Shown here one piece after another: positions 37,796 to 47,255 of a DNA stretch of 62,870 nucleotides. Each line of letters begins with the position of its first letter. The stretch's first letter is position 1. Source of the DNA: Pelagibacterales bacterium SAG-MED22 (GTDB lineage Bacteria > Pseudomonadota > Alphaproteobacteria > Pelagibacterales > Pelagibacteraceae); contig JACWDT010000007.1 of NCBI GenBank assembly GCA_014653985.1, positions 1-62,870 on the forward strand, in the 5' to 3' direction. The translations under genes and the position numbers were made by a program. The notes below the pieces were generated by a model. It was given only the letters and a program-made list of their open reading frames with translations, made no database searches and had not been told where the DNA came from.

Positions 37796-38577
37796 TTACG
37801 CTTTCTTTTTACTGAAGATAGTTTTGTTACATTTACTGCACTTAAGTTGGATTGTTCATGAAGGATACCAAGTCTTTTAGCAACCTCAGTGTAGGCTGGA
37901 ATTAGATCTCCTAGATCTTTTCTAAACCTGTCTTTATCTAATTTTTTATCAGTTAAACTGTCCCATAACCTGCAAGTATCAGGGCTTATTTCGTCAGCTA
38001 AGATTAAGTCTTTCTTTCCATTATTATCCAGTCTTCCAAACTCTAATTTAAAGTCTATAAGTTTAATCCCAACACCCCGGAACATACCGATCATAAAGTC
38101 ATTAATTCTTAAAATCATTTTTTTTACTTTATCTATTTCTTTTTTTGATGCCCATTCAAAAGTTATTATGTGTTCTTCAGCAATTAATGGATCGCCAAGC
38201 TTGTCATCTTTTAAGCAATATTCAATTAAAGGCTCTTTTAAAATAGTTCCATCTTCAATTCCAAGACGTTTTGTTAAAGATCCTGTAGCAACATTTCTTA
38301 CAATAAATTCAATAGGAATTATCTCAACAAGTTTAACAACTTGCTCACGCATATTTAATCTTTTAACTAAGTGATTTTTAATACCTATTTGTGAAAGGCT
38401 TGAAAGTATATGTTCAGAAATTCTATTGTTTAAAACACCTTTTCCTTCAATGGTAGATTTTTTTTGATTATTAAAAGCTGTTGCATCATCTTTAAAATAT
38501 TGAATTACTAAATCTTTATCACTTGTTGCATAAATGATCTTAGCTTTTCCTTCATATAATTTTTTCCCTTTTTTCAT
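37792..38577 (-). CDS. purC: phosphoribosylaminoimidazole-succinocarboxamide synthase
   Basis: A 261-aa SAICAR synthetase that joins CAIR and aspartate with ATP. Seen: [52 protein letters not shown], and [13 protein letters not shown]. Length is normal. It overlaps purB by 1 bp and purS by 4 bp. Confidence 0.96.
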   Translation of the reverse strand: MKKGKKLYEGKAKIIYATSDKDLVIQYFKDDATAFNNQKKSTIEGKGVLNNRISEHILSSLSQIGIKNHLVKRLNMREQVVKLVEIIPIEFIVRNVATGSLTKRLGIEDGTILKEPLIEYCLKDDKLGDPLIAEEHIITFEWASKKEIDKVKKMILRINDFMIGMFRGVGIKLIDFKLEFGRLDNNGKKDLILADEISPDTCRLWDSLTDKKLDKDRFRKDLGDLIPAYTEVAKRLGILHEQSNLSAVNVTKLSSVKRKRK

Positions 38578-39869
38578 TATTTAAAAACTCTTCCAAAGAT
38601 TAAATTTACATTTTTAAAATGTTTGGAGTAACTAAAGATGGATTTAAGTCTTTTTTGAGAAATTTTACTCATAATTAATTTATCCTTTAAAAGAACATCA
38701 TATAAATTTAGATTTTCTGCAAAACACTTTTTTGCATAGCCTTGAACCATTTTATAGGATTTTTCTCTAGTCAACCCAGATTTAGTTAATTCTAACATTA
38801 CTTCTTGTGAAAAAATCAAACCTTTGGTTAAATTTAAATTTTCAAGCATCTTTTTTGGATACACAATCATATTATCTAAAATATTTGTAAGTCTAGTTAA
38901 AGCAAAGTCGGTTGTGATATTAGCATCTGGACCAATATTTCTTTCCACACTCGAGTGAGATATGTCTCTTTCATGCCATAGAGCAATATTTTCTAACGCA
39001 GGTACAACTGCACTCCTCACCATTCTTGCAAGTCCGGTTAAGTTTTCACTTAAAATAGGATTTTTTTTATGAGGCATTGCTGAAGAGCCTTTTTGTTTTT
39101 TTGAAAAAAATTCTTGTAACTCATAAACTTCTGTTCTCTGAAGGTGTCTAATTTCAATAGCCACTCTCTCAATTGAACCTGCTATAATTCCTAAAACTGA
39201 AAAATAAAACGCATGTCTGTCTCTAGGAATAATCTGTGTTGAAATTGGCTCAACTCTTAAACCTAATTTTTTTGCAACATGTTTTTCAACATTAGGATCA
39301 ATATTAGCAAATGTACCAACAGCTCCAGAAATTGCACAAGTTGAAACCTCATCTATTGCAGCAGCTAATCTCTTCCTATTTCTCTTAAATTCTTCGTAAA
39401 ATGAGGTTAATTTTAATCCAAAAGTAATTGGTTCTGCATGAATACCATGACTACGTCCCATGCATGGGGTTAGCTTATATTTTTTTGCCTGCCTTTTTAA
39501 AACTTTTAAAATTTGATCGATATCGTCTAAAATGATTTTTCCTGATTGGACTAATTGAATATTGAAACTAGTATCCAAAACATCTGAGGAAGTCATACCT
39601 TGGTGAAGATAACGAGCTTTAATTCCAGCTTTTTCAGTAACTGAAGATAAAAAGGCGATCACATCATGTTTAACCTCAGACTCTATTTTATGAATTCTTG
39701 AGACATTAATTTTAGCTTTTTTTCTGACAATAGATGCAACTCCTCTTGGAATTTGTCCAAGTTTTTCCATCGCCTCTGCTGCAGCAATTTCAACATCTAA
39801 CCAGATTTTATATTTATTTTCCTCTGACCAAATGTCAGTTAATTTTTTACGCGAGTATCTTTTAATCAT
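38577..39869 (-). CDS. purB: adenylosuccinate lyase
   Basis: A 430-aa fumarase/aspartase-superfamily enzyme acting twice in purine synthesis. Seen: [10 protein letters not shown], the TSSDVLDT motif, [10 protein letters not shown], and the signature [11 protein letters not shown] with the catalytic serine loop. Length is normal. It has a 3-bp gap to map and a 1-bp overlap with purC. Confidence 0.96.
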   Translation of the reverse strand: MIKRYSRKKLTDIWSEENKYKIWLDVEIAAAEAMEKLGQIPRGVASIVRKKAKINVSRIHKIESEVKHDVIAFLSSVTEKAGIKARYLHQGMTSSDVLDTSFNIQLVQSGKIILDDIDQILKVLKRQAKKYKLTPCMGRSHGIHAEPITFGLKLTSFYEEFKRNRKRLAAAIDEVSTCAISGAVGTFANIDPNVEKHVAKKLGLRVEPISTQIIPRDRHAFYFSVLGIIAGSIERVAIEIRHLQRTEVYELQEFFSKKQKGSSAMPHKKNPILSENLTGLARMVRSAVVPALENIALWHERDISHSSVERNIGPDANITTDFALTRLTNILDNMIVYPKKMLENLNLTKGLIFSQEVMLELTKSGLTREKSYKMVQGYAKKCFAENLNLYDVLLKDKLIMSKISQKRLKSIFSYSKHFKNVNLIFGRVFK

Positions 39870-39872
39870 TAA

Positions 39873-40646
39873 TTATAAATATGGAGGCTTTGAATAACCC
39901 TTAGCAGATTCTGTAAAAATTTCATAACCATTTTCAGTAATTCCTAATGTATGTTCAAATTGAGCAGATAAAGATTTATCTTTTGTAACTGCTGTCCAGC
40001 CATCATTTAACATCTTTACATCATATTTTCCTGAGTTGATCATAGGTTCAATAGTAAATGTCATTCCAGGTCGAAGTTCCATGCCTGTATTTTTGGTTCC
40101 ATAATGTAAAATATTTGGAGATTCATGAAAAGTTGTACTAATTCCGTGACCACAAAAATCACGAACAACAGAGAAACCTTTATCTTCAACAAATGATTGG
40201 ATTGTATATCCAATATCACCTAATTTTATACCAGGTTTTAAAATTTTAATTGCTCTCATCATCGACTCATAAGTTGTATCAATTAAATTTTTTAATTTAA
40301 CTGGAGTTTTGCCAATGCAAAACATTCTACTGGTGTCACCATAATGTTCATCAACAATTGCAGTTACATCCACATTAACTGCATCACCATCTCTTAAAAT
40401 TCTATCAGAGGGTATACCATGGCAAACAACATGATTTAGAGATGTACATAGTGATTTTGTGAAACCTCTATAATATAGCGGAGCAGAGTACCCTCCATTG
40501 TCTCTTATGAACTCATATCCCAATTTATCAATATAGTCTGTGCTTATACCTTCTTTTATATTTTCAGTTAACATGTCAAGGGTTCTAGCAGCGAGATTAC
40601 CTGAGACTTTCATCTTTTCAAATTTTTCTGTATATTCAATCATCAA
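39873..40646 (-). CDS. map: type I methionine aminopeptidase
   Basis: A 257-aa metallopeptidase that removes the N-terminal methionine. Seen: the metal-binding Asp pair in VNVDVTAIVDEHYGDTSRMF, His in GHGISTTFHESP, Glu in FTIEPMI, and Glu in QFEHTLGIT. VVCHGIPSD holds the substrate-side histidine. The gene overlaps sfsA by 11 bp and precedes purB by 3 bp. Confidence 0.95.
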   Translation of the reverse strand: MMIEYTEKFEKMKVSGNLAARTLDMLTENIKEGISTDYIDKLGYEFIRDNGGYSAPLYYRGFTKSLCTSLNHVVCHGIPSDRILRDGDAVNVDVTAIVDEHYGDTSRMFCIGKTPVKLKNLIDTTYESMMRAIKILKPGIKLGDIGYTIQSFVEDKGFSVVRDFCGHGISTTFHESPNILHYGTKNTGMELRPGMTFTIEPMINSGKYDVKMLNDGWTAVTKDKSLSAQFEHTLGITENGYEIFTESAKGYSKPPYL

Positions 40647-41334
40647 TTATTTTAAGTTTTTGATCTATAAAAATTTCTTTTGAGCTTATATTACATCTGT
40701 AAGCTAAAAAATTTACACCTGCTTTTTTAGCTAGTAGATAATTTTTATAATACTGCTCATCTATATCTTTAGCTATTTTAAAATATTTCATATTTTGAAT
40801 TTGAACTAAAAATAACAGATGGGTTTTATAACCTTTTTTTATGGCATCAATAAGGGTTAATAGATGTTTTGATCCTCTAGATGTTACAGCATCAGGAAAT
40901 TCGGCAGTGTTTTCGTCTCTAAATAAAGTAACATTTTTAACTTCTACAAAGCTTTTTTGGCTTTTCTTTTCTAATAAAAAATCAAATCGTGTTTCTTTAT
41001 TAAAAAATACCTCTGGTTTAATAACCTCGTTATTTTTAAGCTCATTGATTAGGTTATTTTCTAAACCATGCTGTGCAATTCTATTAGCCATATGAGTATT
41101 AACTCCAACTAAATTTTTTCTCGATTTTATAATCTCTAGACCAAATTTAAGTTTTCTTTTTGGATCATTATTGGGAAGTAAATAGACTTCATTACCCTCA
41201 TCTAACAAGCCTTTCATAGAACCTGTATTTGGACAATGTGCTGTTACAGTTTCATTTTGTAACTTCACATCTGTAAAAAATCTTTTATATCGCTTGATTA
41301 ATTTGCCTTTTATTAAAGACTTGGTAAATTCCAT
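40636..41334 (-). CDS. sfsA: SfsA family protein
   Basis: A 232-aa SfsA-like protein, with a fold proposed to bind DNA or act as a nuclease; the cellular role is unsettled. Seen: KGKLIKRYKRFFTDV, TAHCPNTGSMKGLL, and the nuclease-like ETRFDFLLEKKSQKSFVEVKNVTL followed by FPDAVTSRGSKHL. Length is normal. It is the first gene of the nine-gene minus-strand operon and is divergent from cinA by 20 bp. Confidence 0.93.
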   Translation of the reverse strand: MEFTKSLIKGKLIKRYKRFFTDVKLQNETVTAHCPNTGSMKGLLDEGNEVYLLPNNDPKRKLKFGLEIIKSRKNLVGVNTHMANRIAQHGLENNLINELKNNEVIKPEVFFNKETRFDFLLEKKSQKSFVEVKNVTLFRDENTAEFPDAVTSRGSKHLLTLIDAIKKGYKTHLLFLVQIQNMKYFKIAKDIDEQYYKNYLLAKKAGVNFLAYRCNISSKEIFIDQKLKIIDD

Positions 41335-41348
41335 CTCTAAATTATATA
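41321..41348 (+). promoter_or_regulatory. cinA promoter candidate
   Basis: TTGGTA (41321-41326), a 16-base spacer and TATATA (41343-41348), overlapping the first codons of sfsA. The predicted start falls on the cinA ATG (41355), so this mRNA may also be leaderless. The AT-rich setting makes the -10 choice uncertain. Confidence 0.35.
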
Positions 41349-41354
41349 TATTAA

Positions 41355-42104
41355 ATGTCTAAAAAAACAAAAGTTAATGCTGGGATTTTAATAATTGGCA
41401 ATGAAATTTTATCTGGACGAACTCAAGATACCAATACGTCGACAATAGCCGTGTGGTTAAATTCAATTGGTGTTAAAGTAGAGGAGGTTAGGGTAATTCC
41501 AGATGTTGAAAAAACAATTATTGATACTTTAAATCTACTAAAATCAACTTATGATTATGTTTTTACAACCGGTGGTATAGGCCCAACTCATGATGATATC
41601 ACAGCCGAGTCCGTTTCAAAAACTTTTGGGTTAAAATATGAAATTCATAAAGAAGCTTTTAAAATTTTAGAGGCATACTACAAACCAGGTGAATTTAATG
41701 AGGGGCGACAGAAAATGTGCTGGATGCCTGAAAACGCAAATTTAATTTTAAACCCAACAAGTGGTGCTCCTGGATTTAATGTTGAAAATGTTTTTTGTTT
41801 GCCAGGTGTACCATCTATTTTAAAATCGATGTTAGGTGGTTTAACAAATACTATAGTTGGTGGTGAACCAATTAAAAGTCACACCATCAGTTTAAGAACA
41901 GTTGAGAGTGAAATAGCAAATTCTTTAACTAAAGTACAAAATGATAATCAAGATGTTGAAATAGGAAGCTATCCTTTTTTTCATGCGGGAAAATTAGGTG
42001 TTTCAATCGTAATAAGATCTGAGGATCAAACCAAAATAGATGTTTGTAATTCTCAAATTTTAAAATTTGTTAATGCAAAAAAAATTGAAGTTGTTGAGAG
42101 GTAA
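41355..42104 (+). CDS. CinA-like molybdopterin-binding domain protein
   Basis: A 249-aa protein with the MoaB/MogA-like domain of the competence/damage-inducible CinA family. Seen: AGILIIGNEILSGRTQDTNT, the TTGGIGPTHDDIT binding motif, and GAPGFNVENVFCLPGVP. The C-terminal nicotinamide-nucleotide amidase domain of full-length CinA (about 400 aa) is missing, so only the N-terminal activity can be expected. The stop overlaps the next start (TAATG). Confidence 0.88.
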   Translation: MSKKTKVNAGILIIGNEILSGRTQDTNTSTIAVWLNSIGVKVEEVRVIPDVEKTIIDTLNLLKSTYDYVFTTGGIGPTHDDITAESVSKTFGLKYEIHKEAFKILEAYYKPGEFNEGRQKMCWMPENANLILNPTSGAPGFNVENVFCLPGVPSILKSMLGGLTNTIVGGEPIKSHTISLRTVESEIANSLTKVQNDNQDVEIGSYPFFHAGKLGVSIVIRSEDQTKIDVCNSQILKFVNAKKIEVVER

Positions 42105-42505
42105 TGCTTTATTTTGCATACGGTAGCAATCTGCATCACTTTCAGATGAAGCGAAGATGTAAAGATAGTATTTTTTTAAAAAAAATTAATTTAAAAGACT
42201 TTAGATTAACATTTAGAAGTAAATATAGAGCTGCAGATATCGAAATTAAGAAAAACTCAATTGTTCCTGGAGCTTTATTTGAGATTTCTAAAAGTGATGA
42301 AAAAAAATTAGATGTATATGAGGACTACCCAATACTTTATAAGAAATATTATTTTTCTTATTATGGAAAAAAAGTAATGACTTACACGATGGTTAAAAAA
42401 TCCCCATTTAAGTTTCCAACAGAGAGATACCTCAATATTGTTAAAAGAGGATATAAAGATTGTAAACTTGATAAAAAGTATCTTAATATCGCATTGAAAC
42501 CCTAA
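42104..42505 (+). CDS. gamma-glutamylcyclotransferase-like protein
   Basis: A 133-aa AIG2/GGCT-fold protein. Seen: the substrate-loop YFAYGSNL (3-10), PGALFEIS, and the catalytic-glutamate region LDVYEDYP (Glu73). It may release 5-oxoproline from a gamma-glutamyl amine or peptide, but the substrate is unknown. It overlaps the CinA-like gene by 1 bp. Confidence 0.85.
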   Translation: MLYFAYGSNLHHFQMKRRCKDSIFLKKINLKDFRLTFRSKYRAADIEIKKNSIVPGALFEISKSDEKKLDVYEDYPILYKKYYFSYYGKKVMTYTMVKKSPFKFPTERYLNIVKRGYKDCKLDKKYLNIALKP

Positions 42506-42513
42506 AATTTATC

Positions 42514-43824
42514 ATGTTTTTACACACAAAATTAGAAAATCGAAAAGATCCTATAAAAATTTGTTTTATTGGATGTGGTAAATTTGTGAGTATGTTTTTG
42601 GCTCAATACAACCATTTAGACAAAATTCAAATAGACTCAATAGTTGATATCAATGAAGATCAGGCAAAGAAAAATTGTTTGAAAAGTGGATTAAATGAAC
42701 AAACAGTTGATGATATAAATTTTTCAAACTCATTAGATGAGGTTCTTGATAGAGATATAGAAATTTTTATCGAGGCAACAGGCAACCCTATAGTTGGCAC
42801 TGTTCATGCAGCAAAAATAATTAAAAATAAAAAACATGTTATATTAGTTAATGTAGAAGCGGATATAACTTGTGGGAAATATTTATCTGATCTTGCAAAA
42901 GATAAAGGTGTAATTTGCTCAATGGCTTATGGTGACCAGCCATCTTTAATTCTTGAACAAGTAGAGTGGGCAAGATTAAATGGATTTTCTATAGTTTGTG
43001 CTGGAAAAGGAACAAAATATCATCCAACTTTTGAATATTCTACACCTGATACTGTTTGGGGTCACTATGGTATAACTAAAGAACGAGCTGAAAAAGAGTC
43101 TGGAATGAATCCCAAGATGTTCAATAGTTTTTTATGTGGAGACAAATCAGCCATTGAAATGTGCGCAGTGAGTAATGCGGCTAATCTTAAGTGCCCTAGC
43201 AATGGATTAACATTTCCATCAGTTGGTGTTTACGATATTGCAAAAAAAATGATACCGAAAAATGATGGTGGTTTATTAGAATTTGATGGTCAAGTAGAAG
43301 TTATCTCTAGTATAGATTTAGAAAAAAAAGATATTCCAAATGACTTAAGATGGGGTGTTTATATTGTGATTAAAGCACAGAACGAATATGTAAAAAATTG
43401 TTTTAAAGATTATGGAATGGTAACAGACGCATCTGGAAACTATTCAGCAATTTGGAGACCTTATCATTATATTGGTTTAGAGCTTGCTCAATCGGTTTAT
43501 TCAATAGCACTAGATAACAGAGCAACAGGTTATACAAAAAATTATAACGCCGACGTTGCAAGTTTTGCTAAGAAAGACTTAAAAGTGGGTGAAAAACTTG
43601 ACGGCGAAGGTGGTTTTTGTGCAAGAGGTAGATTAATTACATCAGAAAAATCTAAAAAAGAAATGATTTTACCATTAGGCCTCACCGATAATGCAATATT
43701 AAAAAGAGATATAAGTAAAGATGAAGTTATTAAACTTGATGATGTTGAACTAAATTTACCAGCTGAAGTAATTGAGGCGAGAAAGTATCAATATAACTTA
43801 TTGAATAGTTCTGATCAAAATTAA
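42514..43824 (+). CDS. SAF-domain, homoserine-dehydrogenase-like oxidoreductase
   Basis: A 436-aa protein with an N-terminal Rossmann NAD(P)-binding domain (FIGCGKFVSMFL, residues 18-29), a central domain with EATGNPIVGTVHAAKII and LVNVEADITCG, and a C-terminal SAF-type module near FAKKDLKVGEKLDGEGGF with the ILKRDISKDEVI segment. Such proteins are usually annotated as NAD(P)-dependent oxidoreductases with a SAF domain, and some are linked to tetrose or branched-sugar-acid metabolism. The substrate is unknown here. It follows the GGCT-like gene by 8 bp and converges with the GH63-type gene, overlapping by 4 bp. Confidence 0.8.
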   Translation: MFLHTKLENRKDPIKICFIGCGKFVSMFLAQYNHLDKIQIDSIVDINEDQAKKNCLKSGLNEQTVDDINFSNSLDEVLDRDIEIFIEATGNPIVGTVHAAKIIKNKKHVILVNVEADITCGKYLSDLAKDKGVICSMAYGDQPSLILEQVEWARLNGFSIVCAGKGTKYHPTFEYSTPDTVWGHYGITKERAEKESGMNPKMFNSFLCGDKSAIEMCAVSNAANLKCPSNGLTFPSVGVYDIAKKMIPKNDGGLLEFDGQVEVISSIDLEKKDIPNDLRWGVYIVIKAQNEYVKNCFKDYGMVTDASGNYSAIWRPYHYIGLELAQSVYSIALDNRATGYTKNYNADVASFAKKDLKVGEKLDGEGGFCARGRLITSEKSKKEMILPLGLTDNAILKRDISKDEVIKLDDVELNLPAEVIEARKYQYNLLNSSDQN

Positions 43825-45083
43825 TTAAATTTTTTTTCTAAAATTAAATCTAAAAATAAAGAAGCAGTCCAAGAAAAATTTTTGGCACCATAAGCTTTAC
43901 CTGTTTTAGTATTGAAATACTCATAAAAACCATTTTTCTTAACTAAATCAATTGTTTTACTTCTTACCATTTGCGCAAATTTCTTATCTTTATCTTTCAG
44001 TCCTTGATAAATAATCCAGTTACAATTAATCCAAACAGGACCTCTCCAATACCTTTTTTCTTCATAACTTGTGTAATTAGGCTTGATACTGGAGAAGAAA
44101 AACTTCTCTTTAGTGTTATGTTTTTTAAGTGTTTGGATAATTTCCTTATTTATTAATTTATTTTTTAAATCTGCAAACAAAATAAAATAATTAGTTATTG
44201 AGGGTACTGTTATCTTTTTCTTATTCTTTAAATCATAATTAACAAAACGCTTAGTTTTTTTGTCATATAATTTTTCAATTTTATTTTCAGATTTTAAAAC
44301 ATATTTTTCGATCTCGTTATGTTCAAGATTAAATTTTTTAAGTAAATATAAAAGATCTTTATTGGCTTTTAAAAAAATTGAATTAAATCCAACATCAACC
44401 ACATTAAACATTGAGGTCTCATAAAGTTTTTTTGGATTATATTTATTTTTTCTTAAATGATTTTTTATAGTTACATATCTATCATAATCTATATCCAAAG
44501 GTCTGAAGTCAGGATTTACAACCTTGTTATCTCCTCTTTTGTATTTTAAATTTTTTTCAATTTTAATTGATTTTAATGGTTCATCCCATAAGGGTGAGTT
44601 ATCGTATCCACTTTCCCACGGGTGCAAAATTGAGACTAGACCTGAATTCTTTGGGTCTCTGTATCTCATTAGCCATTGATGATATTTTTTAACTTTTTTG
44701 ATTATTGATTTAATTTTTTCTTTATCTTTAATTATATTTTTATCTAAAATTCTTTTTAATATAATTGCAAGTACAGGTGGCTGAGTAATCCCGGATGATT
44801 TAATTTTATTTCCACAATTCCATACAGAGTGATTTGGATAGTAATTTGTATTTAAATCATGAAATAAAATATGAGGAACCATACCGTCTTTCCACTGACC
44901 CTCCAAAAGTGTATTTATTTCATCAAATGCGTACTTGAGATTAAAATGAGAATATCCTAGGGCAATAAAGCCAGAGTCCCAATTCCATTGAGCTGGGTAT
45001 AGATTATTATTAGTAGGTAGTGTGTAACCCTTTTTTCTATTACCTAATAAAACTTTTTTTGCCTGGTTTATTTCGTTTAACAT
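43821..45083 (-). CDS. GH63-type glycosylglycerate hydrolase
   Basis: A 420-aa (alpha/alpha)6-barrel glycoside hydrolase of the GH63/MGH type, expected to split mannosyl- or glucosylglycerate into hexose and glycerate. Seen: LYPAQWNWDSGFIALG (Asp36), EGQWKDGMVPHILFH, HPWESGYDNSP (154-164), and YWRGPVWINCNWI (345-357), matching the family's active-site blocks. There is no signal peptide, so it is cytoplasmic. It overlaps the glycosyltransferase by 1 bp, so the cell appears to both make and recycle the solute. Confidence 0.85.
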   Translation of the reverse strand: MLNEINQAKKVLLGNRKKGYTLPTNNNLYPAQWNWDSGFIALGYSHFNLKYAFDEINTLLEGQWKDGMVPHILFHDLNTNYYPNHSVWNCGNKIKSSGITQPPVLAIILKRILDKNIIKDKEKIKSIIKKVKKYHQWLMRYRDPKNSGLVSILHPWESGYDNSPLWDEPLKSIKIEKNLKYKRGDNKVVNPDFRPLDIDYDRYVTIKNHLRKNKYNPKKLYETSMFNVVDVGFNSIFLKANKDLLYLLKKFNLEHNEIEKYVLKSENKIEKLYDKKTKRFVNYDLKNKKKITVPSITNYFILFADLKNKLINKEIIQTLKKHNTKEKFFFSSIKPNYTSYEEKRYWRGPVWINCNWIIYQGLKDKDKKFAQMVRSKTIDLVKKNGFYEYFNTKTGKAYGAKNFSWTASLFLDLILEKKFN

Positions 45084-46303
45084 TAAAGATAATACTTATT
45101 ATCTTCATTTACTGCTTTTTCCAATCTAATTAAAAAATCAGGAATTGCACTTTTTACTCTACTCCATGTGGGTATAAAAGGTGCATCCATAGGGTTTAAA
45201 TAAAAGTCCTCTCCAGCTCTAATGATATTACTTGAAAATAACTCAACTGCTTTTTCTTCTGTGTGCGAGTCAAATTTTAGACCATTTATTTCAGCATCAG
45301 CTCTATAAGCATCTATAAGATCTAAAGCAGACCTGTAATATGTTGCTTTTAATGATCTTAATTGTTCTCTACTAAAAGAATGACCTTGGGTTGCTAATTT
45401 TTTAATAAAGGTTTTGATAATATCAATAGACATTCTAGATAAACCTTTCTTTTCATCATCTAATGATAAATCTTGGTGCTTATGGTCATATGTATCTGCT
45501 AAATCAACTTGGCAAATATTTTGAGGTGAAAAATTTCTTTGCATTTCTGACAAAATTCCAATTTCTATACCCCAGTCTGATGAAATTCTAAGCTCAGGTA
45601 AAATATTTCTTCTAAATGAAAACTCACCTGCAAGAGGGTATTTAAACGACTTCATAAAGTCCAGGTAATCACTCTTACCAATAGTTTTTTCTAAAGCATT
45701 TAATAATGGAAACACCAACAGTCTTGCCACTCTTCCATTCATTTTATTATCAGCTACCCTTGGATAAAAACCTTTACAAAATTCAAAGTTAAATAGGGGG
45801 TTTACAACTGGATAAAATAATTTTGCTAACATTCTTCTGTCATAAGTTTTTATATCACAATCATGTAATGCAACAGACCTTGCACTATCTCGTGCAATAG
45901 ACATTCCTATGCAGTACCAAACATTTCTTCCTTTACCGTATTCATTTGGTGCTAATCCTTTTTTTTGTAACTCTTTGTCTAATTTTTTTAAATTAGGACC
46001 ATCATTCCAAAGGATTGTAAAAGGAGTTTCTAATTTTTCAAAAAAAGTCCAAGCTTTCCTTGCTTGTGCTTCACTTGCTTGATCTAAGCCTATGATTATA
46101 TGATGGATGTAATTAGTCTTACTTATCTCTTCAACAATTTTAGGTAATGCATCTCCTTTTAATTCTGAATAAAGACATGGCAAGATGAGTTCCATCTTTC
46201 TTTCTTTAGAAAAACCTAAAAGTTCTTTTTCAATCTGCTCTAAAGACTTTGTTCCAAAATCGTGAAGTGTTGAAATAATTCCATTCTGAGAAAAATCACT
46301 CAT
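45083..46303 (-). CDS. glucosyl-3-phosphoglycerate synthase-like glycosyltransferase (GT81)
   Basis: A 406-aa GT-A glycosyltransferase of the GpgS/MpgS type that attaches a hexose from a nucleotide sugar to 3-phosphoglycerate. Seen: ELILPCLYSEL at the start, IIIGLDQASEAQA, the metal-binding DCD (148-150 in ALHDCDIKTYDR), and SSDWGIEIGILSEM with the family's WGIE acceptor region. The pattern fits GT81 (glucosyl) better than GT55 (mannosyl), but the donor is not proven. It follows the phosphatase gene by 11 bp and overlaps the hydrolase gene. Confidence 0.85.
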   Translation of the reverse strand: MSDFSQNGIISTLHDFGTKSLEQIEKELLGFSKERKMELILPCLYSELKGDALPKIVEEISKTNYIHHIIIGLDQASEAQARKAWTFFEKLETPFTILWNDGPNLKKLDKELQKKGLAPNEYGKGRNVWYCIGMSIARDSARSVALHDCDIKTYDRRMLAKLFYPVVNPLFNFEFCKGFYPRVADNKMNGRVARLLVFPLLNALEKTIGKSDYLDFMKSFKYPLAGEFSFRRNILPELRISSDWGIEIGILSEMQRNFSPQNICQVDLADTYDHKHQDLSLDDEKKGLSRMSIDIIKTFIKKLATQGHSFSREQLRSLKATYYRSALDLIDAYRADAEINGLKFDSHTEEKAVELFSSNIIRAGEDFYLNPMDAPFIPTWSRVKSAIPDFLIRLEKAVNEDNKYYL

Positions 46304-46314
46304 AAATTACAATA

Positions 46315-47118
46315 TTAATTTTTATTTACCTTAACTAGGGCCTTTTTGATCACATCAGCCCAGCCCTCTGGAGATGGCTTATTGGTTGTAATTAAATTTT
46401 TTATATGGATTTCATCTAACGTAAATTTGTCATTAAACACTAAGCAAGGAAAATCGCTAGTTTTAAGCATATCTAAATCATTATAATTATCACCAACTGC
46501 AATAGTTTTTACATTTTTATTGTTCTTTTTGAAAAATCTAACAAATACTTGAAGCGCCTTAGCTTTATTTACTTTATCCGTTAAATTAATAACTCTTCCA
46601 CCTTCCTGTAAGGCTAAACCTTTATTTTTAACAATTTTGGATAATTCATTCCTTTCACTTTTGTTTCCTTCAAATAAAAAGGGAATTGTATATTTACGAT
46701 CTAAAGCCATTTTAAGTTTATCGTCCTCTAAACCAAAAATTAAGCTTTGTTTTTTCTTGTCCATTTCCGATAGCCATTTACATTTATTTTGTAAGTTCAC
46801 TGGTACTGACTTTTCAAAAATTTTTATTAAACTATCTTTTTCTCTACTTAAGATTAATTCTTTAGGTAAATTTGAATTTAATAAATCTAAACCATTAATA
46901 GCCGACCCATTTTCTGAAATGTAGGGCAAACTTGAACCTAGCTCATTGTTAAATTCTAAAATCTCTTTTTCAGTTTTGCTTGTATTTGGTATGATAAAAA
47001 TACCTTTAGAAATTAGTTGTTTTAGATAGTCTTTTATTTCATCAAATTTAAAAGTATCTCTATGAAGAAGTGAGCCATCAAGATCGGTAAATATCAAAAC
47101 TTTGAATATTTTTTCCAT
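46315..47118 (-). CDS. mannosyl/glucosyl-3-phosphoglycerate phosphatase
   Basis: A 267-aa HAD-IIB phosphatase of the MpgP/GpgP type, removing the phosphate from glycosyl-3-phosphoglycerate. Seen: the nucleophile motif FTDLDGSLLHRDTF (Asp12, Asp14), IIPNTSKTEKEI, PYISENGSAI, and GDNYNDLDML at the metal site. It is the first gene of a three-gene cluster with the synthase and hydrolase. Its 5' end faces the tRNA-Leu region. Confidence 0.87.
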   Translation of the reverse strand: MEKIFKVLIFTDLDGSLLHRDTFKFDEIKDYLKQLISKGIFIIPNTSKTEKEILEFNNELGSSLPYISENGSAINGLDLLNSNLPKELILSREKDSLIKIFEKSVPVNLQNKCKWLSEMDKKKQSLIFGLEDDKLKMALDRKYTIPFLFEGNKSERNELSKIVKNKGLALQEGGRVINLTDKVNKAKALQVFVRFFKKNNKNVKTIAVGDNYNDLDMLKTSDFPCLVFNDKFTLDEIHIKNLITTNKPSPEGWADVIKKALVKVNKN

Positions 47119-47155
47119 TCATTGTTTTTTATAAAATATTCAAATAAATAACAAT

Positions 47156-47184
47156 TTTACATATTAGACTTGTTCAATTATAAT
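47156..47184 (+). promoter_or_regulatory. original tRNA-Leu promoter (left copy)
   Basis: TTTACA (47156-47161), a 17-base spacer and a consensus TATAAT (47179-47184). It now drives the broken tRNA-Leu remnant. The matching site before the intact tRNA, exactly 1813 bases to the right (48969-48997), is the weaker TTTACT-17-TATAAA. Confidence 0.6.
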
Positions 47185-47255
47185 TATTAGCATAAACACT
47201 CATGAAATTCATTAATGCCCTCGTGGTGAAATTGGTAGACACAAAGGACTTAAAA
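47169..47255. repeat. left 87-bp direct repeat (tRNA-Leu 5' region)
   Basis: Matches 48982-49068 with a single mismatch (TATAAT here, TATAAA in the right copy). It includes the promoter -10 region and the 5' half of tRNA-Leu to the end of the anticodon loop (ACTTAAAA). It marks the left border of the island. Confidence 0.95.

Noticed and set aside
44801..45083. Reading the GH63-type gene as a trehalase
   Set aside because: Its motifs and its operon with glycosyl-3-phosphoglycerate synthase and phosphatase point to a glycosylglycerate hydrolase.
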